DNA from: Trematomus loennbergii | Taxonomy: Eukaryota > Chordata > Actinopteri > Perciformes > Nototheniidae | Direction of reading: 5' to 3' | Length of the DNA stretch: 64,000 nucleotides | Assembly (NCBI GenBank): GCA_012861695.1 | Contig: JAAOOA010000641.1 | Location: forward strand, 62,001 to 126,000 | In this document: one piece after another, positions 33,667 through 45,009 of the stretch | Numbering within the stretch: the stretch's first letter is position 1 | How the letters are laid out: every line of letters starts with the position of its first letter | The notes under the pieces: generated by a model | The model's input: only the letters and a program-made list of their open reading frames with translations | Databases searched by the model: none | What the model was told of the DNA's origin: nothing | Program-made: the position numbers and the translations under genes

Positions 33667-35451
33667 TTGAACTTCCTGCAGTTCCTCACAGCTGGAATCA
33701 GTCTGTCGTCCCTCATCTGATGTGTTGTACTGTCAGGTCCAACTCATCCAGAACCTCCTCTGACATCTGCAGCATGTAGGCCAGAGCAGAGCAGTGGATC
33801 TCAGAGAGTTCCTTCTCTGATCTGTTCTCTGACTTCAGGAACTCTGTGATCTCCTGATGTACTGAGTGGTCCTTCATCTCTGTCAGACAGTGGAAGATGT
33901 TGATTCCTGTCAGGAGAGATATACTCTCATCTCCTTCAGGTTGCTGATGGCTCTCTGGATGGTTTCTGGTCTGTTGTCTGTGCGACCCAGCAGGCCTCCT
34001 AACAGTCTCTGGTTGGACTCCAGAGAGAGGCCGTGGAGAAAGCGGACAAACAGGTCCAGGTGGCCATTTTACTTTGAGGGATTTCTCCATGGCTCCCTTC
34101 AGGAAGTCATGAGGGATGGGTAATCCTGATCTCTGCTGTTGCTATAGTCTCTCTGCAGGAAGTCCTTCAGTACCTCTGTGTCTCTGTTGGTGTAACAGTG
34201 CAACATGTAGACTGCAGCCAGAAACTCCTGAATGCTCAGATGAACAAAGCAGTAGACTGTTTTCTAAGATCACTCTCTCTTTTGAAGATCTGTGTACAAA
34301 CTCCTGAGTGCACCAAGGCCTCGGTGACATCAAGACCACAGCGCTGCAGGTCTTCTTGGTAGAACATGATGTCTCCTTTCTCCAGATGTTCAAACGCCAG
34401 CCTCCCCAGCTTCAGAAGAACCTCCCTGTCAGCCTCCGTCAGCTGCTGTGGACTCGTCTCATGTCCCTCTTCATACTTCTGCTTCTTCCTCTTGGTCTGG
34501 ACCAGCAGGAAGTGTGAGTACATGTCAGTGAGGGTCTGGGGCAGCTCTCCTCTCTGGTCTGTAGTCAACATGTGGTCCAGAACTGCAGCAGTGATCCAGC
34601 AGAAGACTGGGATCAGACACATGATGTGGAGGCTCCTGGAGCTCTTGATGTGAGAGATGATTCTGCTGGACAGGTCTTCATCACTCCATCTCCTCCTGAA
34701 GTACTCCTCCTTCTGGGCGTCAGTGAAGCCTCGTACTTCTGTTACCCTGTCCACACACTCAGGAGGGATCTGATTGGCCGCTGCAGGTCTGGAAGTTATC
34801 CAGACGAGAGCCGAGGGAAGCAGCTTCCCCCTGATGAGGTTTGTCAGCAGCACGTTGACTGAGGACTGCTGTGAGACATCAGACACAACCTCATTGTTTC
34901 TGAAGTCCAGAGAAAGTCTGCTTTCATCCAGGCCGTCAAAGATGAGCAGCACTTTGCAGACAGCCAGCTGCTCTGCTGTGACCTTCTGTAAGGTTGGATG
35001 GAAAACATGGAGCAGCCTGAGAAGACTGTACTGCTCACCTTTGATCAGGTTCAGCTCCCTGAAGGAGAGCGGGATCACCAGACTGACATCTTGGTTTCCC
35101 AAACCCTCGGCCCAGTCCAGAGTGAACTTCTGCACTGAGAAGGTTTTTCCAACTCCAGCGACTCCGTTGGTCAGGACCGCTCTGATGAGAGTCTGTTGGT
35201 CAGGTAAGGCTTTAAAGATGTCCTGGCACTTGATTGGAGTGTCATGGAGGGTCTCTTCTTGGAAGCTGTCTCCAGCTGCCTCACCTCATGTTGGGTATTA
35301 ACCTCTTCACTCTGGCCTTGTGTGATGTAGAGCTCAGTGAAGATCCTGTTGAGGAGGGTTTCACTTTGATCAGTTCCTTCAGTCACACGTTCACATCTCC
35401 TCCTCAGACTGAGCCTATGTTCATCTAAAACCTCCTGCAGACCACTATCTG
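33667..35451 (-). pseudogene. FISNA-NACHT exon of the NLR gene
   Basis: After a CTCTTCCAG acceptor the frame encodes the FISNA region (LQEVLDEHRLSLRRRCERV, TLLNRIFTELYITQG). The frame shifts near 35255. The NACHT ATPase follows with a Walker A of [10 protein letters not shown] form, [20 protein letters not shown], and Walker [13 protein letters not shown]. Winged-helix sequence continues to about 34265, where the frame shifts again (QEFLAAVYML in another frame). At least two more breaks lie between 34120 and 33720, and the end (LSEIHCSALAYMLQMSEEVL) is again readable. The donor is GTAAGT at 33666. The size and motif order are normal for the family; only the frame is damaged. Confidence 0.88.
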
Positions 35452-35643
35452 CTGGAAGAGAAGGAAACATGAGAGAATGAGGAAATGCTCTGAGAATCTA
35501 ATTATAACAATAAAACAACAAAAAACAGACTGAGTTTAAATGTTTTATAAACAGCTTACTGTCTATGCTCTACAACAGTATACCTGTTCAAAACAAATGA
35601 ACCAGGAAGAGGAATAAGACGCTGCATGTGTTCGGCCTCTTAC

Positions 35644-35879
35644 CTCGTACAGAGCTGGTCTGACTGGCTGTCTGCAGTCCAGCTCTGGTTCTGGATCTTT
35701 CTCCACACTGGGGACAGGAGGGGTCTCCTGATGGAGGTCTCTGCTCCCAGTATGAGGTGATGCACTGTCTGCAGAACCAGTGTCCACAGCTGGTAGAGAC
35801 TGGATCCTTCAGGACGTCCTGACACAGAGCACAGCTGGACAGCTGCTCCTCCACAGGAACACCACTCTTCCTCTTCCCT
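35644..35879 (-). CDS. RING-finger exon of the NLR gene
   Basis: A 236-bp exon between a TCTCCACAG acceptor and a GTAAGAGG donor. It encodes a C3HC4 RING (CALCQDVLKDPVSTSCGHWF, CRQCITSYW, CPQCGERSR). RING domains usually act as E3 ubiquitin ligases, and this RING is a regular N-terminal module in one group of teleost NLRs. The frame is intact. It sits 193 bp upstream of the FISNA-NACHT exon. Confidence 0.85.
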
Positions 35880-36329
35880 CTGTGGAGATGAACACATCCT
35901 TTACAGCACGTCACATTAGTGGAGCTGATTCTCACCAATGGGCAGAGCGTCACAAACGTCACTCTCAAGATGAAATGTGTCACGCTGCACGAATACGCAG
36001 GTGACATGAATTTCACCTCTTCACTTTCTTGGTGTCTCCAGGCACGGATCTGGGTCTTTGCATTGACTCTACATGTAATCACACAAAGCTCTGTTATATC
36101 TGCTAATGCTAAACACAACCAGCTCACCAGGTTATCACTATATTAATAAACATCTTTAAAATACATATCATAAACATGCCCAAGTAGTAAATAATGTTTT
36201 GGACGATATATTTAGTTTTTAGTGAGTATTTATCAATATCTTTGCCATTTAAAACCTTTTGATGCCACTGATACAATGATGCTATAAATGCATATTGAAA
36301 TATCCTCAAATAATGTTAGCTTGCTGAAC

Positions 36330-36437
36330 TCTGCTGTGTCTGAGGGTCCAGGTTCATTACTGAAGTTTGGAGGATCCCACATAGACAAGTCACTCTTCAG
36401 AGACAGACAGCTGGGGACTGGAGACTCTGCTCTCTGT
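36330..36437 (-). CDS. NLR N-terminal repeat exon (second)
   Basis: After a TTTCCACAG acceptor the frame encodes RAESPVPSCLSLKSDLSMWD and PPNFSNEPGPSDT, the short repeated module found at the N-terminus of fish NLRs. The expected GTAAG donor is replaced by CAGCAGAG; a weak GT lies at 36329-36328. Splicing may be impaired. Confidence 0.7.
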
Positions 36438-36664
36438 CTGTGGAAACAACACATGTTTTAAACATCATTAGTTCATTCAGAGAGCACATTTTGACTTCTG
36501 TCTGTATGTAGATTATTTACTATCGCTGATGACGCCAGGGATCAAGAGTTTAAACGTTGTTACTGTACTGTTACTACGTTTCTTTACTGCGATCATTAAA
36601 GAACAGGTTAGATTATCAGATAAACTGGATCCTCTTCAGGTCAGGTTACAGCAGAAACTCTTAC

Positions 36665-36789
36665 TTTGTGTTTGAAGGTCCAGGTTCATTACTGAAGTTT
36701 TGAGGTGGATCTTTAGACCAGTCACTCTTCAGAGACAGACAGCTGGAGACTGAAGATGTGTCCTCTTCCTCATCTTTAAAAACACTCAT
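36665..36789 (-). CDS. NLR N-terminal repeat exon (first)
   Basis: An ATG at 36789 starts MSVFKDEEEDTSS, continuing VSSCLSLKSDWSKDPPQNFS and ending before a GTAAGAG donor. The (CA)n tract lies directly upstream, so this could be an internal exon with a GGAAG acceptor or an alternative first exon. It is the same module as the exon at 36330-36437. Confidence 0.65.
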
Positions 36790-36792
36790 CTT

Positions 36793-36961
<169 letters not shown>

Positions 36962-37018
36962 TAAAAACTTGTGTTTTGATATTAGGGTCATGCAGAGTCA
37001 GACAGCTATCCCTTAGAT

Positions 37019-38141
37019 ACCCCATTCACACCAACGGTGTTCCAGGGCCGGTTCGGAGCTGGAGCTTGAAAAGCACCGGGTTTTCCTGTTCACACCGCAG
37101 CGGAGCAGCCTCTAAGCTCCGGAATCCGGTTCATTTCGAGCACCAAAAAGTTGTCCGTCTAGAAGCAAGAACCGCATACGTCACGCTTACGTCGGAGGGG
37201 GGCGAGATTAACCTGAGCTAACAGTTAAGGCGAGTACGGCAAATAAAAGTTGTAACAAGCAGTAGTGCTGAGCAAGTGACTAGAACGCAACCACACACTT
37301 GTAAAAAAAAAAACACGCTTTATAAAGTCAGGCAACACTAACCAGGCTTCGTGTGATTCTGTTTATTTGTACCTTACTTTGACCATCCGTTCGCTGTTAT
37401 TGATCATTGTGGAGAGAAGGCAGACGTTTTGTTTGTTATTATAGCAGCTATCGGATGGAATCAATACATGGGCTGCACAGGTTGTCATGTCCGACTATCA
37501 CAAGTAGAATCATAATGAAAAATACGCCGGTAAAAAGTGCCTGTAGAAAACGGCTTAGCAAGTAGTCAGTTTAGCTTCGGTTGCTATGCTAACATCACCC
37601 ATGTTATACCAGAGAAACTTTCATAACAGCGTTGTGATGCCAAACAGCGTCAATTCAGACTGACACACATTCACTTAAGGGAAACTGGGGATATGTATCA
37701 GCTGCTTGTGTGACAGTCAGACAGTGAATACTTTAGAGCCGTGTGAGCTAACCCGGAGCTAACGGGAGAATACACTCGTGGAAGAGCAGCCAGCACTGCA
37801 GCGGTCGGTAAATGCCGCTGAAACACATTAATAAACAATGAACCACGGCACTCTGGAGAAAAGTATAAGGTTGGAGAAGTCGTTATTTAATTTAATCTGG
37901 CTTCGTATGATTAAAAGCAACACGATCATCGACCCGACGCAGTCCCCGGCGCGTTGTTGTTGTGAGCTCCGTTGGGGAGAAAATCAGCGACGTAAACTGT
38001 GACGTCATGACGCAGCAACGGCAGCACCAGTCGGGCTCTGAGCGGTGTGAACAGAGCGGGAGCTGAACCGAAGAACAGGTTCTGAACCAGAAAAGCTCTA
38101 GCACGGAGCTAGAACGGGAAAAGCCTTGGCGTGAAAGGGGT
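37019..38141. mobile_element. MITE with ACCCC(A/T)TTCACACC ends in the NLR intron
   Basis: The inverted ends are ACCCCATTCACACCAACG and ACCCCTTTCACGCCAAGG. It is the reverse-oriented relative of the element at 1595-4210, without the hAT insertion, and so shows the empty site of that hAT. The right flank has an AG-rich and G24-type tract (38145-38182). No coding capacity. Confidence 0.75.
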
Positions 38142-38697
38142 ATTAGAGAGAGAGAGAGGGGGGGGGGGGGGGGGGGGGGGGCGGAGTGCATGTGTGTGTG
38201 CATGGTAGAGCGAGGGAGAGTGAGCGAGCGGTGGTATGGTTTTTGAAGTGAACGAAGCAGCAGCAAAGGTCTGTCGTGTGTCTTCAAAGTTAGACCTGTA
38301 ACAAAGACCTTAATAAATGCAACGGCCTCCCAAAGAAGAGCTCGCCTGTCTGCCTTATTGAAAAGTGGGTTATTGAACCCGAAGTTTGTTGCTTCGGCTC
38401 TGGAAGACTGCAGAGAGTCACCCCTGTTTCCTCCACTACGGTCTGGGAGCCGATAGAAAAGTTTAACACTTGGTTAAAGTACATCAAATCAGTCAGACTT
38501 CAGACAGGCCGCTCCCCATTTTGACTGCGGGGCTGTCACATGTTATGTTGCTTTGATGAATCAGAAAACAGGAAATAAAAGAGTTTACAGCACTTGTAGA
38601 AGTCTCATTGGACTCTAGGACGCTGAGGTTCTGACATCCAGTAAAACAGAGTAAATAATGTGTTAGAAAGCAGAGCCTGGTGTTAACACTCACCCTG

Positions 38698-38807
38698 TTG
38701 TCCTCCTGCTCCGTCCAGGTGTAAAATGGCGTCTGGCAATCTGACTTCTTATTTTCACTTAAAGTTTCAACTCCCCTCCCTGTCTGCAGCTCCTCCTCTT
38801 GACTCAT
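38698..38807 (-). CDS. Possible first exon of the NLR gene
   Basis: An ATG at 38807 starts MSQEEELQTGRGVETLSE and the frame reaches a GGTGAGTG donor at about 38697 after TPFYTWTEQEDNR. Position and orientation fit the NLR gene, and fish NLRs often start with short exons of this kind, but I do not recognise the peptide with certainty. Sequence from 38182 to 38690 shows no other gene; 38810-39230 likewise. Confidence 0.35.
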
Positions 38808-39232
38808 AACTAGCCTTATCAGCTGAACCAGTGTTGGCTTATCAGGCGTCCGCAGCTCACAGCCAAAGTGGGCGTGGGATCAAGCGAGAGAGATAAATAC
38901 AATTTATGTAAACAAATATTTCCAAGGCACTCCTTTATACTTATTTGGATAAACAGGTTTGAAATCATTTCAATGTATACTATAGGACAGTAAACCAGAA
39001 ATATAATTTAAAACTTGAGAGATACAAAATATGCATAAATAAATGTTAGCTAGGTAAAATAAGATATGAATGAACAACAAAAATAAAATAAGTTACATTT
39101 ATTTGTTATTGGCTGTGGTAGGTTATTGGTTATGTTCACATATTTGGTTATTAAAATGTAAACCGATCTTTTTCATATGGGTGTTTGGAGTTGTACCCCT
39201 ACAGTAGATCAGGTCTCTAGTAATGTGTGCTT

Positions 39233-39345
39233 AAAGTGCACCAGATTGAAGCATTTTACTTTACATTTTCAAAATTTCTTCCCGGGGGGATATACCCCCG
39301 GACCCCCCTAGAGGATTTGACGTCCACACCCCAATTAAAACATGT
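39233..39345 (+). repeat. hAT-associated repeat, copy 3
   Basis: AAAGTGCACCAGATTGAAGC, then the hairpin core GGGGGGATATACCCCC and CCTAGAGGATTTGACGTCC. It is more diverged than the copies at 960 and 4434. It is followed at 39600-39890 by the block shared with 25385. Confidence 0.6.
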
Positions 39346-40860
39346 TCATACAATACTGAATACATTTGAAGCCTTTTTGATGTATATTACCTATGTCAAT
39401 ACGTTTCTGTTTTTGTAGTGTATTCGTCTTTTGTAGAGCTTTTTCATTTATTTTTTATATATTCTATTGTGTATTCCTTGGATACGCTAAAATCTCGCCT
39501 AGGGCAGCAAATTGGTTAGAACCGGCCCTGATGGTGTAGGAAACGGGCTCCGTGTTACAAGACGGGTCGGGGGTTTCGCGGTACCGCTGCATACTCTCTG
39601 CACACACACACGCACACACGCACACACCGCCGCAGACTCTCTGCACGAAGGAGCCGCGGTGCTGGCTCCGGATCGGAGCAGAGACACACGTTCACTAAGC
39701 GGAAAAACGATATCCTCACAGAGATCTGCTACTTTCAAGTAAAGTCAACACATATCGACCCTAAATAAAGTCTATATTAAGAACGAAAGATGTTTTAACA
39801 TATGGCTTAAACAAATGACAAATGAGCGAGGGTGATAACGTCAGAGCATCGTCCTATGTGCCAGGGCTGAGCCCCGGACAGCCCCGGCCCAATTTAACCC
39901 CTGCCTGTTTTTATGTAAACAAATATTTGTTTACATAAATTGCATTTAAACCTTACTTAAGTTAAAGTGTGTAGGTATTTAAATACTTAGTGTTAATGGT
40001 GGATTAAATTGTTCCCTATATATATATTTGTTTCTGAATTAATAACCCTGCTGCATTTATTGCATATTACTGTATTTACCCATAATATGAATGCAGTGGC
40101 GGAGGTGGGGGTGGCGGGGGGGGGAATCCTGGCCACCCCCAGCGGAATCCTGGCCACTCTATTGGCCACCCCAAACACCCTCACCACACCACATCACAGC
40201 CGTCCGTAGCGTCACTAGTTTTCCACGTGCGGAACCATTCCTGTAATATACCAGAGCACTGCCGGAACACTTTCGCTGCGTCACATCCGAGCTGCGCAGT
40301 GTGCGCACCTTACTGCTCCACGACCACGAGTGCCGTTCTCGAGGCGCGCATGCCATTTTCGGCTGGCAAGTTAACCACAGGTAAGCTATAATATTAATAT
40401 CAGAGGCGAGATTGCTTTGCGACTGGTTTTGTAACATTGATTATCCCACCCTTAACTGTATATATTAAGCAAAGTATGAGCTAACGTTTTATGCATTGTA
40501 CAAATTCTTAGGTGACGTTATGTAAAGGACTCTATGAGTGATTCGATTGTAAACTTTAGTCTAAGTTATCTCAGTGGGTCTCAAACGGTTTGGTCATCTA
40601 TGTAAACAAATATTAATAGAAATCATTCCAATTCCAATGTGTCAGTAAAAAAAAAAAACACAGTTTAAAAGGGGAGTGATTATTAAAATATGCATAAATA
40701 AAAAGAAAGAATGCAGACTAGGTAAGATAAAGATAGGAGAGAGGAGTTTATCGAATATGTGTTATTGGTTGTGAGCATATTCTTATGGTTTTTTGATTAT
40801 TGAAATATATGCAGTTCTGTTTCATATGAGTGTTGAAAACTGTATCCATAAATCTCTTAA

Positions 40861-41231
40861 AGGTGGGGTAGGTAAGTTTGAGAAACCGGCTCGAGATACA
40901 CTTTTTGTTATATTCCATGGAATGCTCTTAACATCCCGATAGCAATGAATATCTGAAGTGCTTTGACAAAAAATCCATAAAAAAATGTCATCTGTGGAAG
41001 CCGTAATACTGTAAAAAGCACGACCAATCATTTTAGCCGGCCCGGCTAAAATAACTGGATGGCCTACCTGCCTGTCAGCCTTCCATCTGTGCACAAACTT
41101 ATCTCGTGCCCTGATTGGTCATGTGTGCGTTTCTGTGTGTTGGAGGAGGGGCTCTGTAAGGAAGTGGCAGATTTTTTCCGGCTGTGTATTTTAAAATGTT
41201 AGCGCACTCTCCAAAATTACCTACCCCACCT
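40861..41231. mobile_element. GGTGGGGTAGG MITE with TTAA sites, intact
   Basis: The ends AGGTGGGGTAGGTAAGTTTG and, inverted, AGGTGGGGTAGGTAATTTTG are bounded by TTAA at 40857-40860 and 41232-41235. TTAA duplication fits piggyBac-type transposition; a TA site would also fit because the bases overlap. It is 371 bp with no coding sequence. Confidence 0.75.
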
Positions 41232-41245
41232 TTAATGTTGCCCTC

Positions 41246-41350
41246 AAAGTGCACCAGATTGATGCATTTAGCTTCACTTTAAAGAAAATAATCTTCATGG
41301 GGGTGCATGCCCCCGGACCCCCCAGAGGATGTGAGGTAATCACAAATAAA
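41246..41350 (+). repeat. hAT-associated repeat, copy 4
   Basis: AAAGTGCACCAGATTGATGC with the core GGGGGTGCATGCCCCCGGAC. It lies inside the complete hAT at 40094-41628, which ties the family together. Confidence 0.65.
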
Positions 41351-41982
41351 ACAGGTTCACATGGATAGGATACTAGATAAGTGTGCACACTCATTATATG
41401 TACTGCACATTTTTCTTGGATTTGTTAACACCATTGTCCCTAATATATTTGTAGAAATGCAGGAAATGGAATTGAATCGAAAATGTTTCATTACGGAGGA
41501 CCCCTGTTTTGTGTCCCCCCCCACTTCACCCTTTTTATGTTCATATGATAGTGATTTCAATGCCACCCCAAAATGATCACTGGTTCCATCCTGGCCACCC
41601 CACTGAAAATGTCCTGGCTCCGCCACTGTATGAATGGTCTTTGTTGTTATTGACACCGGACACAACTGTTTTTAAATTATAGTTGGATCAATTGAATGAT
41701 AAAGTGGTAATACACCCCAACAAGCCACCACCGATGATTAAATGTCCTCCAATTCTGGAATCATCCAAATAAAAAGTGAGTCAAGCTCCAGCAAGAGGAC
41801 AATATTTAAATGTTATCAGGCCTTCAACAACATTTTTATTGGAGATTCACCAGCTAGCTAGCAGTTAGCATTAATTAGCATTGCCAGTGTAACCCTTTAT
41901 GTAGCCTTACCCTGCTGGTAGGCAATCTCTAATGATAATGATGGCTTCAGTATCCATAGTGTCTAAATCTAGATCTCTAAGG

Positions 41983-43753
41983 CAGTGGTTCTCAAATGGC
42001 GGTACGCGGACCCTAGGGGTACGTTGGAGTACTGCAGGGGGTACGTGAGATTTATTTTATGTTAATGAAAGAAAAAAAACATAAGTAATGCATTTAAACA
42101 AACTACTAATAGTAGATTAACTACTTTATTCAAAAGTTTACAGTAATTCTGGATAATAAAATGGGAAAAATAAACGGGGTGCTCTCTTTTCCTCTCTCCT
42201 GACAGCCCGTCAGTCTCGTGCAGCTCGCTGAACCTGTAATAAGTGACCCGACAGTAAAGAATACATATATTCATAATTAGCTAGTTCCAGAGTAGATAAA
42301 CTAGCTAAGTGTGTTAGGTCTAACTGTGTATTTTGCTCCACTCAACGGTCCGTCACAGCTGAGCTGTGATCCGGAAGAGCTGCGCGTTCTCCGTCAGAAG
42401 CAGCTGATCTGATCTCTCTCTCGTGTCCGGTTATACTTCAGTTGCGTTTATGTCCAAATCTATCAGATCTAGCTAGTTCTAGTTAATTATATGACTGCCT
42501 GCTTATCAAAGGACCTAAACAATAAGCGTTGCTTGGCAAAATAAATAAATATACCAATTTTAGGAAAAGTAACAAAGTTTGAGTAGTGTGGTTTTTTTTA
42601 GAGTTAGGCTACACATAAGTGTAATAACTGCAGGTTGCCTCCCTGTCAGAATGACAAAGATCCTCAGTGAAGCACAAGCCCATGTTTCTCACTAAATTGT
42701 AAGTACAACTTATTAAAAAGATCAGTTCATTGCAACCAATGTCGTCTTAATAATAATAATAATTCATTTATTTTATATAGGCGCCTTTCAAGGCTCTCAA
42801 GGTCGCCGTACAAATACATAAAAAAAAGATACACAATAGATAACACCAGCATAAGAAACATAAACAAGACAATGCAGTATATAAATCAATCAATCAAATA
42901 ACCAAATAAATAAAAAACAGAGGATGTGTGATGGATAATGATCAGGGTGGATATGCGAGTGTGAAGAGATGTTTTGAGGCGTGATTTGAAAATGGGGAGA
43001 GAGTCAGTGTTGCGGATGTCAGGTGGGAGGGAGTTCCAGAGGCGGGGTGCAGAGCGGCTGAAGGCTCTGGACCCCATGGTGGTTAACGGAAGGGGGGTGC
43101 AGTGAGTGGAGAGAAGCAGAAGACCTGAGTGTGCGGATGGGTGTGTTGATGTGCAGGAGGTCGGAGAGGTACAGAGGAGTGAGGTTATGGATGGCCTTAA
43201 AGGCGAGGAGCAGAATCTTAAAAACTATACGGGATTTGACGGGGAGCCAGTGAAGTTGCTGAAGAACAGGAGTGATGTGGTTAATGGAGGGGGTTCTGGT
43301 GATGATGCGGGCGGCAGAGTTCTGATCCAGTGGAAGTCTGTGGATGGATTTGAGAGGGAGACCAAAGAGAAGGGAGTTGCAGTAGTCGATGCGGGAAGTG
43401 ACCAGGGTGTGAACAAGAATGGCGGTGGTCTTAGGGTTAAGGGACGGGCAGAGGCGGTTGATGTTGCGTAGATGGAAATAGGCAGACCGTCTTAGTGTTA
43501 TTGCATGATGTTAAAATTGGTTTGCCATGAATTTAGTGATGGATTGTAAACATTGGAAATGCAGAAGTGTTTATCAGTTACAATGTTGTTGTTTGAATAA
43601 ACCAGACACTGATGGTGCAGTGCTGTACTGTATCTCTTTATATAGGCTAGGCATTTTTTCCCTAACAAATTGTTTTTTGCGCTGATCAGGGGGTACTTGG
43701 CTGAATCTTTTTTCAAAGGTGGTACATTATTGAAAAAAGTTTGAGAACCACTG
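41983..43753. mobile_element. hAT element (CAGTGGTTCTCAAA ends) with 8-bp target duplication
   Basis: The ends are CAGTGGTTCTCAAATGGCGG and, inverted, CAGTGGTTCTCAAACTTTTT. CTCTAAGG flanks both sides (41975-41982 and 43754-43761). Subterminal GGTACG/GGGGTAC repeats are seen at the left. An L2 LINE copy at 42750-43487 interrupts it. No hAT transposase remains. Confidence 0.9.
42750..43487 (-). pseudogene. 5'-truncated L2 LINE inserted in the hAT
   Basis: The minus strand encodes the C-terminal part of an L2-type reverse transcriptase. In order these are [65 protein letters not shown] and [19 protein letters not shown], spread over more than one frame. The 3' end is a TTATTA tail (42750-42765 on the plus strand). 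CGTCTTA flanks it at 42743-42749 and 43488-43494, a likely target duplication. It is a dead copy. Confidence 0.85.
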
Positions 43754-44454
43754 CTCTAAGGTATCCCAAACCCAAATACACAACAAAGGTTTACTCTAAT
43801 TCTAGGTTGGATTAGGATATTGGTTTAGCAAACGCTATAAATATTCAACATACTATACTATTTAGTTTTTTGCCTATTTTCTAAATACTATACTATGTCG
43901 TTTATATGAAATATTCAACAGTCGTTTTTTTTTTAAATATTTGACGTATTATAATCTGTAGTTTATGAAACATCAACAAGGACAGATATGAAGACATGAT
44001 TTAGATTCCTTGACATTTAAAAAAAAATGATGAAAATTCCAAGAAAAAAACACAGTATGTCTGAAAAATACATCTAAAGTCAATCATCTTCCGTAATTAG
44101 CTCTATTTAAATGACACATACTTTATTATTCTAAGATGTTATATTTAACGTTGACATGTCAGAGTCTTGCTGATTAAATGTTGATGTTGTGTTTGTTTGC
44201 AATGCTAAAATAACATGTATTACGATAATCATACAAACAGATCTGTGTACTTGTACATGTTGTACTTGTATGGCGTCAAACGGGTGGATATTCTTCATCA
44301 TCATGATCATATTGTAAAATGAATGTTTTTTCAATGAAATCTTCAGAAACACCAGTCGTCCTGAGTTTTGTGTTTGATTCTAAGGTAAACATCTAATAGT
44401 GAATAGAGTTAATGAAGCTGTTGAGTCTACAATAAAGTAATCCTTCACAAAACC

Positions 44455-44654
44455 AATAAACACACAGCAGAGAGTTTATTCCTCAGGATGTACAGTTGTC
44501 ATGCAGGTTTAATAACTGTTCAGTTTATATTAATCGGCGGGGGGAGGGAGGGTCTTAGCGACAGTTTCTATATTCATCTTAGATCTTCATCCTTAATGTG
44601 TAATAGTTACAAAACAGCTGTAGCAGCTAAATAAATAAGTTAAATATTAAGCTC
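44455..44654 (-). other. adrm1 3' UTR with polyadenylation signal
   Basis: On the minus strand the sequence after the adrm1 stop runs about 175 bases to an AATAAA at 44480-44475, followed by a TG-rich stretch (GTGTGTTTATTGG). The stretch 43760-44450 holds the diverged 360-bp block and no gene. Confidence 0.7.
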
Positions 44655-44758
44655 TCAGTCCAGACTCATGTCCTCGTCGTCGTCCTTCTTGTCCTTGGAG
44701 TCTCCGTCCTGGTCCGACTTTGTGTCCGTCTCCATGGCTTTGGCAAAGGCTTCGACGT
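44655..44758 (-). CDS. adrm1: adrm1 (Rpn13) last exon
   Basis: After a CTCTCTGCAG acceptor the exon encodes DVEAFAKAMETDTKSD and an acidic-lysine tail ending DEDMSLD and a TGA stop. This matches what I know of the C-terminus of ADRM1/Rpn13, the proteasomal ubiquitin receptor that also docks the deubiquitinase UCH37. Vertebrate proteins share the VEAFAKAM helix end and the EDMSLD terminus. Only this exon is in the window; the preceding exons should lie to the right on the minus strand, yet the next 20 kb are satellites and transposons. It therefore has a very long last intron, or the locus is rearranged or misassembled. Confidence 0.87.
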
Positions 44759-45009
44759 CTGCAGAGAGAGAGAGAAGTGATCATGAATTACTGCTGCGAG
44801 AACTGATGGTTTTATTATTAACACAGTCTAAAGAAATACCAGTCAATGAAGTGGGTCAGAGTATAGTATCTACTAAAAAAGGTCACGGTAAAATAACGTA
44901 GTGTGTCATTAGTAGAAATTAGAAAAAGTCATAGTATATTAAATAGAAAAAAGTCTTATAATCATAGTGTGATATAACGCTTTGTGCGGAATGCTTTGGC
45001 AATACTATG

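Larger units (their letters stand above)
40094..41628. mobile_element. hAT element with 8-bp target duplication TATGAATG
   Basis: The ends are CAGTGGCGGAGG and, inverted, CAGTGGCGGAGCC. TATGAATG flanks both sides (40086-40093 and 41629-41636). The inside carries the hAT-associated repeat at 41246, CTAAGTTATCTCAGTGGG (also near 1408), and GCCACCCC-rich subterminal sequence. No transposase is present. The TTAA-flanked MITE at 40861-41231 is nested in it. It defines the family to which the scattered fragments at 1-1480, 4380-4600 and 39180-39400 belong. Confidence 0.87.

Noticed and set aside
34774..35301. 175-codon plus-strand frame
   Set aside because: Shadow of the NACHT exon on the opposite strand.
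43106..43471. 121-codon plus-strand frame
   Set aside because: Antisense of the L2 LINE reverse transcriptase.
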